Origin: JAGNLA01 sp964472265
Lineage (GTDB): Bacteria > Caldisericota > Caldisericia > JAAYUI01
Assembly: GCA_964472265.1 (NCBI GenBank)
Contig: CAYYJO010000042.1
Coordinates: forward strand, 1 to 16,711
Direction: 5' to 3'
Length of the DNA stretch: 16,711 bases
Shown here: piece after piece, positions 6,964-12,989 of the stretch
Layout of the letters: every line of letters starts with the position of its first letter
Position numbering within the stretch: position 1 is the first letter of the stretch
Notes under the pieces: generated by a model
What the model was told of the DNA's origin: nothing
The model's input: only the letters and a program-made list of their open reading frames with translations
Databases searched by the model: none
Position numbers and translations under genes: made by a program

Positions 6964-7139
6964 CTTACCAACCAGAGCAATGCAACAATAACAATCAGCA
7001 GCGAGATCAGACCCAATGCCCAGAGGATTTCCGAGCCGAGACCCTTTATGGATTCATCAAAAGGCCTGTCCTCAGATGAGTCCCTGCTGGCAGACCAGTT
7101 AATTTTAATTGCCAGTTCTGATGGTTTCTTCTTGCTCAT
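6960..7139 (-). CDS. 59-residue single-span membrane protein inside the trk operon
   Basis: A short reading frame of 59 codons fills the trkA-trkH gap exactly. Its ATG (7139-7137) overlaps the trkA stop as ATGA, and its TGA (6962-6960) overlaps the trkH ATG in the same way. The product starts MSKKKPSELAIKINW, has a polar acidic/basic middle (SRDSSEDRPFDES), and ends in one hydrophobic helix (about residues 37-58, ILWALGLISLLIVIVALLW) with a final Arg. The two exact overlaps on both sides make it very likely to be translated. I do not recognise the family. An accessory subunit of the Trk complex, loosely like the small KdpF peptide of the Kdp system, is inference from position. Confidence 0.8.
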   Translation of the reverse strand: MSKKKPSELAIKINWSASRDSSEDRPFDESIKGLGSEILWALGLISLLIVIVALLWLVR

Positions 7140-7795
7140 GGCAGGTGGAAAATCTTCCTGAATTCGTTTATGGACTCCGGCGTCATTACCGTAATGATGC
7201 TGTCGTCAGGCTCAAGGACAGTTGTGCCGTGCGGGACAAAAACCTTGTCCTTGCGGAGGATTGAAACAACCAGGATGCCCTTCTCGGTTAGCCCCAGATC
7301 GACAAGTTTTTTTCCTGAAGCTCCGTGGTGGTTGATTTTGACTTCAGCGATTTCGAGCTTCCCCTTTGCAATCGGGACGAGGTTGAGCAAATCCTGAAAA
7401 CCGAGGTTTTCACTGATGAGGTTTGCCAGAATGTGTGTGCTATCGAAGACGACATCAATGTTCATGGCTCTAAAAACCTGAGTATTTGCTGGGTTATTGA
7501 CCCTTACAACGGCTTTGGGAACACCGAAAACATTTTTTGCAAGCTGGCAGGCCACGAGGTTGTTCTCATCGACACCCGTTACGGCGACAAAAACATCGGC
7601 ATCTGCAGTGTTTGCATCCTCAAGATACCTGATGTCAGTACCATCGCCCTGAATGACGAGGGCATCGGTTTGATCGACAAGTTTCTGTATGTGTTCCGGG
7701 TCTGGTTCGATAACCGTCACTTCATGCTTCTTTTTGGTGAGGATTTTTACCAGATTGAGACCAACCTTGCCGCCACCGACTATGACAATAAACAT
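7136..7795 (-). CDS. trkA: TrkA/RCK potassium-channel regulatory subunit (second copy)
   Basis: This 219-residue cytoplasmic protein has an RCK-N Rossmann domain with MFIVIVGGGKVG (GxGxxG-type) and an acidic residue at the end of strand 2 (VTVIEPD). These are hallmarks of NAD(H)- or nucleotide-binding TrkA. A well-formed RCK-C domain follows at about 146-219 (GKLEIAEVKI, then SILRKDKVFVPHGTTVLEPD). Such rings gate TrkH. I chose the ATG at 7795 because AAAGGAGG (7809-7802) is 6 nt upstream and the Rossmann strand starts there; an in-frame extension to 7861 overlaps the previous gene. The start shares one base with the stop of the first trkA (TGATG). The stop overlaps the 59-residue gene (ATGA). 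Confidence 0.94.
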   Translation of the reverse strand: MFIVIVGGGKVGLNLVKILTKKKHEVTVIEPDPEHIQKLVDQTDALVIQGDGTDIRYLEDANTADADVFVAVTGVDENNLVACQLAKNVFGVPKAVVRVNNPANTQVFRAMNIDVVFDSTHILANLISENLGFQDLLNLVPIAKGKLEIAEVKINHHGASGKKLVDLGLTEKGILVVSILRKDKVFVPHGTTVLEPDDSIITVMTPESINEFRKIFHLP

Positions 7796-8445
7796 CAGAC
7801 GCCTCCTTTGAAGCTCTCCATCAGCTGGTAGAGCCTGGAGGTTGGAGCAAGGAGAATCCACGATTTTGCATCATCCGGCTCTTCGTCGATCCAGGGGAAG
7901 ATGAGTTTTGAGTGAGTCCTCATACCCACAATCTTGCACATGAACTCACGTTCAAAATCTTTGATGTTCTCTATGTTTACAAGCTGGATCGGGATTTCAA
8001 GCAGTTCGAAGTCACCGTTGTTGAGCGGAAGTCTGGAATTGAGCTTCATTGAGAGGAGTTCGGCATATATTTGATACGAACCAAGCGTTGTTGGGCAAAC
8101 GCCACGAAGATCGAGGCGCTCATAAGTTTTCTTCTTTCTTGGGTCGAAGATTCTTATGACAATTGACTTGACGCCAAAGATTTGCCTGATGGTTTCAGCA
8201 ACCATTATGTTTGTATTGTCGTTTGGGGTGACAACCGCAATGCCATCGGCTGCACCGACCTCTGCATCTTTGAGGACTCCAACGTCAAACTCAATGCCAG
8301 CGACCTTTCTTCCTGAAAAAGTACTCGGAAGTATGTTGAAGTTGTCTGGATTTGAATCCACGATGGTTACATTGTGGCCGTCCGCGCTGAGGATTGTTGC
8401 CAGCGATGAACCGACCCTGCCTGATCCAATCACTACGAAGTTCAT
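7795..8445 (-). CDS. TrkA/RCK potassium-channel regulatory subunit (first copy, divergent C-terminus)
   Basis: This is a 216-residue paralogue of the next gene. Its RCK-N domain has MNFVVIGSGRVGSS and VTIVDSNPD, so the nucleotide-binding pattern is intact. The C-terminal part (about residues 145-216, with RTHSKLIFPWIDEEPDDAKS) keeps the strand pattern of RCK-C only loosely. The pair probably forms a mixed ring on TrkH. I chose ATG 8445 for the Rossmann start. AAGGAG lies 4 nt upstream, right behind the CCA end of tRNA(Sec), leaving only 10 nt between tRNA and start codon. With no separate promoter visible, the trk operon is probably transcribed from the tRNA promoter or by read-through from selB. 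Confidence 0.9.
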   Translation of the reverse strand: MNFVVIGSGRVGSSLATILSADGHNVTIVDSNPDNFNILPSTFSGRKVAGIEFDVGVLKDAEVGAADGIAVVTPNDNTNIMVAETIRQIFGVKSIVIRIFDPRKKKTYERLDLRGVCPTTLGSYQIYAELLSMKLNSRLPLNNGDFELLEIPIQLVNIENIKDFEREFMCKIVGMRTHSKLIFPWIDEEPDDAKSWILLAPTSRLYQLMESFKGGV

Positions 8446-8455
8446 TTTTCTCCTT

Positions 8456-8547
8456 TGGCGGGGGCGCATAGGAATCGAACCTACCCGTGGAGTTCACCAC
8501 ACACTGGATTTGAAGTCCAGGAGGCCCACCAGAGCCCAACCACCCCC
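8456..8547 (-). tRNA. selC: Selenocysteine tRNA, anticodon UCA, encoded CCA
   Basis: The 92-nt gene folds as a bacterial tRNA(Sec). The anticodon arm is CTGGA-CTTCAAA-TCCAG, with TCA in the loop. The D arm has 6 bp and a 4-nt loop (GGGCTC-TGGT-GGGCCT). The variable arm is long, with stem TGTGG/CCACG. The T arm is GTAGG-TTCGATT-CCTAT. The acceptor stem starts GGGGGTG and pairs with CGCCCCC, followed by G73 and encoded CCA (8458-8456). The expected eighth acceptor pair is a G/G mismatch, and pair 6 is U-G. The tRNA is charged with serine, converted to selenocysteine and delivered to UGA by SelB, whose gene lies just upstream. selA and selD are not in this window. Confidence 0.96.
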
Positions 8548-8561
8548 GTCACGAGCTGAAA

Positions 8562-8589
8562 AATGTACTACAAAGCCTTGATTTGTCAA
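8562..8589 (-). promoter_or_regulatory. Promoter of tRNA(Sec)
   Basis: On the minus strand, a consensus -35 TTGACA (8589-8584) is followed after 16 nt by -10 TACATT (8567-8562). Transcription would start near 8555, about 8 nt before G1 of the tRNA. No terminator is visible between the tRNA and the trkA genes, so this promoter may also serve the trk operon. Confidence 0.75.
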
Positions 8590-8650
8590 GTGCCGATCAA
8601 AGAAGGCTTAACCTTACAACCTACTATTATTCATAGTTTATTGCGGTTTG

Positions 8651-8746
8651 CTTTAAGACACGGATAAATTCCAGAAGCAGCTCACAACAAAAGGAGCCCA
8701 ACCACCCCCGTCACGAGCTGAAAAATGTACTACAAACCTTGATTTT
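8651..8746. repeat. Second tandem unit: copy of tRNA(Sec) promoter region and 5' end
   Basis: Positions 8694-8736 are identical for 43 nt to 8532-8574, which contain the first 16 nt of tRNA(Sec), its leader and its -10. Similarity continues for about 10 nt with one gap. The -35 TTGACA is not kept here, and the tRNA sequence stops after its first 16 nt, so this copy cannot make tRNA(Sec). The part from 8651 resembles the third unit about 160 bp further on. Confidence 0.9.
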
Positions 8747-8810
8747 CGTATTGTCGTTCAAGAAAAATATAATCCTAAAATCTTTTCTTATTCTTTTTTT
8801 GAAAGATTGT

Positions 8811-8866
8811 CTAAAGTTATGGATAAACCACAGGATCAGTACACAACAAAGGGAGCCCGGCCACCC
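8811..8866. repeat. Third, more decayed tandem unit
   Basis: This stretch matches 8651-8707 with scattered changes: GGATAAA, then CACAACAAA, GGGAGCCC and CCACCC. It sits about 160 bp from the second unit, the same step that separates units one and two. Only a trace of the tRNA(Sec) start remains. Together with the promoter and the second unit, it fills the roughly 350-bp gap between tRNA(Sec) and selB, where I see no gene. Confidence 0.7.
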
Positions 8867-8896
8867 ATTCTCGAGAGGAGAAATGAGCCACGAACT

Positions 8897-10747
8897 TTAT
8901 TTGTCCATTCCCTTCGGCCCTAGCTGTCTAACATCACCGTTCCTGCGGGTCAAACCAAGCAAATCCAACAACTCGAGCATAGCCTGTGCATATTTTCTGG
9001 ATGCCTTTATCTCGTCCCTGAACTGTGCGAGTTTGATCGAACCCTCTTTGGCGATGTATTTTTTCACGATCTGAAATGCAACTTCGACCGCATCCTTGTG
9101 GAAGTACAAATCCTGGTCACCGCGCAACAGCTGCTTTTCTGAAATCAGTTTTGACAGGACTGATTCAAGCTCGCGTCTGCTGTTTGCGAATCTCGAACTT
9201 TGGCGAATCTCTGTAAGTGACGGTGGTTGAAGGATTTCATGTTTGAGCATTGCAACGACAGCCTGCTCGATTGGATTTTGTGTTACCGATGAGCCTGAAA
9301 CAATATCATTTCCGACTTTTTTAAGTGGCTCTCTGACAGCGTTTTCAATCACTGAGGAGAAGATGTCCTCCGGTATTTCAGGTGCAAGCCTTGATCTGGC
9401 TTCAGCCTTGGAAAGCGTTGTTCTGTCGGGGTTGTCTTTGAAGAATCTGGTGATGTCTGCCGCGAGTTTGTCTGTAATTGATTTCAGAACCGAGACCGAG
9501 ACCATGCGATATCCGATCTTGATTATGTCTTGATCCTTGAGGAATTTCTCAAAACGGTCGTCCGGCCAGTTGACCAGAAACCTCAGCTTGCCAATTTCAA
9601 AGCCGTTTTGTCCGGTTTCGGTGATCCTTATTTTTAGATAATCTTCATCTTTGCAGGCATCGATTTGTTTGAGTCTGTCGATGGTTTCCTGATGTTGAGG
9701 TTTTTGTGTCGGCTCGACATCAAGCACGTTTCCACCGCCAACCGTGTCGGCAGGTGCGATTGACCTCAGGATGAACCTTGCTCCCCTGGTCATTGGAAGC
9801 GGTGATTCAAGGTGGATTCTTGCAAATCCGTCTCCATGGTCAATGTAATCGACTTCCTGAACGATCGTTGCGTAATGGAATTTCAGTCTCGTCTTGCGTT
9901 TGACATTCTTGACCAACTGCACTTTTGCGTCAATCACTGAGGTGGCATCAAATTTTTTCGGGGTGGCTGCTATGTATCCATGGTCAAGATCAGCCTTTTC
10001 CATGTTTGGAAAATTGATTGCAAGCCTTGACCCTGCCAGCCCTGTGTCGGTTTCGGCGTCGAAGAGCTCAATTCTTCTGACTTTTCCGAGTTTTCTTGTC
10101 GGGAAGATTTCGAGTTCTGAACCTTTGGCAATTGATCCCTGCCAGAGCGTTCCAGTGGTTACAACTCCAAAGCCTTTCACCGCAAATGCCCTGTCGATCG
10201 GGTAAAAGGCTGGCATGTTCAGTGGTCTTGGTTCGGAATGGTCTAGCATTTCATCGATTTTCAACAGGAGCTTGTCAATGCCCTCGCCCGTGAATGCGGA
10301 AACCTTGATTCTTGGCGCATTTTCCAGAAATGAGTTGACTACTAGCCTGTCAACTTTTGATTGTAACTCGGCGTCATCGTGTGGCAGGTCGCACTTGGTC
10401 AAAACGACGATTCCAAGTTTCAGATTGAGTTGGTTGAGAATAGCCAGATGCTCTTCTGTCTGAACCTTCGGCCCCTCATCGCAGGCAACCGTGAACATTA
10501 CGAGGTCAAATCCCTGAGCGCCCATCAGCATCTGCCTGACCAGTTTTTCATGGCCTGGGACATCGACAATGCCGCATTTTCGGCCAGAAGGCAGCTTTAG
10601 CGGGGCAAAGCCCAGCTCGATGGTCATCTGCCTCTCTTTTTCCTCTGGCAGCCTGTCAGGATCAATCCCGGAAATCTTTGTTACAAGGGTTGATTTTCCA
10701 TGGTCAACGTGGCCGGCCGTGCCGACAATAAAGCTTCTTGCTTCCAT
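8897..10747 (-). CDS. selB: Selenocysteine-specific elongation factor SelB
   Basis: SelB is the GTPase that carries Sec-tRNA(Sec) to UGA codons marked by a SECIS hairpin. The 616-residue protein has all GTPase motifs: G1 GHVDHGKS (12-19), Thr42 in switch I (RQMTIELGFAPL), G3 DVPGHE (62-67), G4 TKCD (117-120) and G5 SAFTGEG (150-156). Beta-barrel domains follow to about residue 340. The C-terminal third (about 370-616) matches in length the winged-helix repeats that bind SECIS RNA. I prefer the ATG at 10747 (MEARSFIVGTAGH); a TTG at 10756 is possible, and neither has a clear Shine-Dalgarno. It follows prfB by about 40 bp with no terminator and precedes tRNA(Sec). Confidence 0.97.
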   Translation of the reverse strand: MEARSFIVGTAGHVDHGKSTLVTKISGIDPDRLPEEKERQMTIELGFAPLKLPSGRKCGIVDVPGHEKLVRQMLMGAQGFDLVMFTVACDEGPKVQTEEHLAILNQLNLKLGIVVLTKCDLPHDDAELQSKVDRLVVNSFLENAPRIKVSAFTGEGIDKLLLKIDEMLDHSEPRPLNMPAFYPIDRAFAVKGFGVVTTGTLWQGSIAKGSELEIFPTRKLGKVRRIELFDAETDTGLAGSRLAINFPNMEKADLDHGYIAATPKKFDATSVIDAKVQLVKNVKRKTRLKFHYATIVQEVDYIDHGDGFARIHLESPLPMTRGARFILRSIAPADTVGGGNVLDVEPTQKPQHQETIDRLKQIDACKDEDYLKIRITETGQNGFEIGKLRFLVNWPDDRFEKFLKDQDIIKIGYRMVSVSVLKSITDKLAADITRFFKDNPDRTTLSKAEARSRLAPEIPEDIFSSVIENAVREPLKKVGNDIVSGSSVTQNPIEQAVVAMLKHEILQPPSLTEIRQSSRFANSRRELESVLSKLISEKQLLRGDQDLYFHKDAVEVAFQIVKKYIAKEGSIKLAQFRDEIKASRKYAQAMLELLDLLGLTRRNGDVRQLGPKGMDK

Positions 10748-10787
10748 TTGGAACAATTCTATCTGAATCCGGTACTCTAGACAAGAA

Positions 10788-11880
10788 TTACTTTTTCAGC
10801 TGTGCTTTCAGGTAACCCCAGATGAACTCGTCCAGATCGCCTTCAAGGACTTTGCTGGCGTTGCCGACTTCGATGTTTGTCCGGTTATCCTTTACGAGCG
10901 TATAAGGTTGAAGGACGTATGACCTTATCTGGTTGCCCCATTCGATTGAAACCCTTGGCCCACGCATCTTTTTTTCTTCATCGGCAATCTGCTCATCCTG
11001 AAGCGCCTGCAGTCTTGCCGAGAGGATTTTCATTGCCATTGCGCGATTCAAGCCCTGTGAACGCTCGTTCTGGCAGGCCACAACGAGACCGGTTGGGTAG
11101 TGTGTAACCCTTACGGCTGTGTCGTTTTTCTGGACGTTTTGACCACCATGGCCAGATGCGTTGAAGGTGTCAACCCTTATGTCGTCAGGGTTGATCTGAA
11201 TTTCTTCTGCTGGAGGCAGTTCGGGCAAGACTTCGACCAGCGAGAAGGAAGTGTGCCTTCTGTGGTTTGCGTCAAACGGCGAGATTCTCACCAGCCTGTG
11301 AACGCCTTTTTCACTTTTCAGGAATCCAAAAGCGTAGTTGCCGTCGATTTTCAGTGTGGCAGATTTCACGCCGGCTTCATCTCCTGGTGAGTATTCTTCG
11401 ATTGTGACCTTGAAATCATGCTCTGTTGCCCATCTTGTGTACATCCTCATGAGCATCTCTGTCCAGTCCTGGGCATCGACGCCACCTGCGCCTGAACTAA
11501 AGCTGAGGAAGCAGTTGAGCTGGTCGTTTTTGCCAGAAAGCAGGTTTTTGATCTCGATGTCATCAAGCTTTTTTGCAATGTCCTTGATCGATTCCTGCAA
11601 ATCCGGAATCTGGGATTCATCGCCCTGGGCAAACTCGACAAGAACATCGGAATCATCGAGGGATTTTTTTACCTCTTCCAGAGCGTTGAGCCTTTCGTCA
11701 AGAATGGCCAGCTTTTTGTTCAATTCCTTGAATTTTTCCTGGTCACTCCAGACCTCTGGCTTTTGTGTTTCAGCCTGTATTTTTTCTTTCTCTACCCTAG
11801 AAGGGTCAAAGAAACTCCTTCGCCTGGGTGAAGCGAAGCTTAAGCTCATCCAGACTGCGAATCAAATCGTCAAGAAGCAT
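10788..11880 (-). CDS. prfB: Peptide chain release factor 2, programmed +1 frameshift
   Basis: RF2 ends translation at UGA and UAA. A 24-codon first frame (ATG at 11880, MLLDDLIRSLDELKLRF and so on) stops at UGA 11808-11806. Ribosomes shift +1 at CTT TGA C and continue DPSRVEKE to the TAA at 10788, giving 363 residues. Visible hallmarks are the SPF stop-codon recognition motif (200-202, RISPFDANHRR) and the GGQ catalytic loop (245-247, SGHGGQNVQ). Low RF2 slows termination at the internal UGA and so raises frameshifting, which is the known autoregulation. The ATG overlaps the previous stop (TAATG), placing prfB in the hpf-secA operon. SelB, which reads UGA as selenocysteine, is encoded next. 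Confidence 0.97.
11805..11820 (-). promoter_or_regulatory. prfB +1 frameshift site
   Basis: On the minus strand, AAGGAG (11820-11815), TTT, then CTT TGA C (11811-11805). The Shine-Dalgarno-like element sits 3 nt before the CTT shift codon, the same spacing as in the E. coli prfB site. Reading continues with GAC at 11807. The in-frame UGA is the sensor of RF2 level. Confidence 0.97.
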
Positions 11881-12989
11881 TAGTAGGGGTACCTTTCTTT
11901 GGGGATTTCGACATAAACTCCCGAAATCGGGTCGAGGAGGTAAGTTTTTGCCGTTTTAATGTGTCTGAAATGGAGATAACCTTTCGAGGTGACCCTGAGG
12001 TTTTCAATCAGTTCAGGCGTGAGTTGCTCGCCATCAAGCTCAGGGAGCTTTACTGCAATCGGAGCTGATGCAGATTTTGCCGTGATTTTTGAGTAGACGA
12101 GTGTATGATCTTTTAAGAAAAAGGCTGCATTGTCATGGAAACCAATCGTTGGAAATTGAATATTTTCCATCTTGATGATTTCGGATGTGCTTAGATTGAG
12201 TTTGCCAATGTCATTTGAAATATCTTTATTGCTAGAAGAAAAAGTTATCAACAGATTATCTGAATCTATCGTGCCAAAAATATTTCTTAATTCTATTTCC
12301 TTGTTTTCTATTGGGATTTCATTTTCATTTCCCGTTGTTGGCTCAATCGATACAATCATAGGTACAATGTCTTTGTTTGAAGCCCAAGTATTGGTTGTCA
12401 TATCGTATGTTCCGATAATTTCTGATCCACTGTCAACCATCGCCGAGTCTTTATATTTTTGAACAATCAATCCCTGATCGGTCCAGTAAAAACCTGGGAA
12501 CTCGACAGTGCTCCGACCGATAGGATTGTAGTGGACGAAATTTTCTTTGGACTCGTAAGTTTGGTTTCCGCTGGTTATTTCGAAAATAGAAAGGATTCCA
12601 TTGATGTTCATCAACGCCAGAAACTGTCCGCTTGATGAAACAGAACCGGTCAGGATATCGGCCTGACCGGCTTTAAGTTCGAGATTTCCACCTTCGATGA
12701 GAAGGTTGAAGCCGCTTCCAAAACTGGTTGTGCCTTCTTTTGGTGAGGCTTTGAGTGTGAGTGCGCCAGTGCCGTAGAATCTGTATTTTCCGGACTGCCC
12801 AAAGAAAACCTTTGAGTTGTCGTCCTTTGATGCCAGATAAACGCCGGCTCCCTGATCATATTTCAAGAGTGAATCGGCAACCATTTCGCCTTTTATGCGG
12901 TTTCCGAAGAGGTTCGGAGAGAGCCACACGCAGTAGCCGAGGAAGGCCACAATTGCGACTGCCACAATCACTGTCTTGAATTTTGTCAC
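11880..12989 (-). CDS. Membrane-anchored protein of unknown function (369 aa)
   Basis: One N-terminal transmembrane helix (about residues 5-24, VIVAVAIVAFLGYCVW) is followed by a long extracytoplasmic region rich in short beta strands (for example VFFGQSGKYRFYGTGALTLK, and later LLITFSSSNKDIS). A beta-propeller or beta-sandwich is plausible, but I do not recognise a family. The start is GTG at 12989, overlapping the secA stop as GTGA. GGAGG lies 5 nt upstream, and a nearby ATG is in another frame. The stop shares a base with the prfB ATG (TAATG). Its tight placement between secA and prfB suggests constitutive co-expression. The mid-protein region (about 210-270) is lower in complexity and more AT-rich than its neighbours. 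Confidence 0.8.
   Translation of the reverse strand: MTKFKTVIVAVAIVAFLGYCVWLSPNLFGNRIKGEMVADSLLKYDQGAGVYLASKDDNSKVFFGQSGKYRFYGTGALTLKASPKEGTTSFGSGFNLLIEGGNLELKAGQADILTGSVSSSGQFLALMNINGILSIFEITSGNQTYESKENFVHYNPIGRSTVEFPGFYWTDQGLIVQKYKDSAMVDSGSEIIGTYDMTTNTWASNKDIVPMIVSIEPTTGNENEIPIENKEIELRNIFGTIDSDNLLITFSSSNKDISNDIGKLNLSTSEIIKMENIQFPTIGFHDNAAFFLKDHTLVYSKITAKSASAPIAVKLPELDGEQLTPELIENLRVTSKGYLHFRHIKTAKTYLLDPISGVYVEIPKERYPY

Noticed and set aside
6837..7079. Plus-strand open frame over the trkA-trkH junction
   Set aside because: It overlaps the coupled 59-residue gene and the start of trkH, and its product is polar and low in recognisable pattern.
8817..8833. DnaA-box-like TTATGGATAA / TGTGGTTTATCC sequence near selB
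   Set aside because: It does not match TTATNCACA, and no cluster of boxes or replication gene is nearby.
8847..8896. Possible terminator between selB and tRNA(Sec)
   Set aside because: Only a weak 5-bp stem (TTCTC/GAGAA) without a U-tract is seen, so I do not call one.
11806..11808. In-frame UGA in prfB as a possible selenocysteine codon, given SelB and tRNA(Sec) next door
   Set aside because: The site is the standard RF2 +1 frameshift signal (Shine-Dalgarno-like AAGGAG, CTT TGA C), the protein continues in the +1 frame, and the zero frame meets another stop three codons later.
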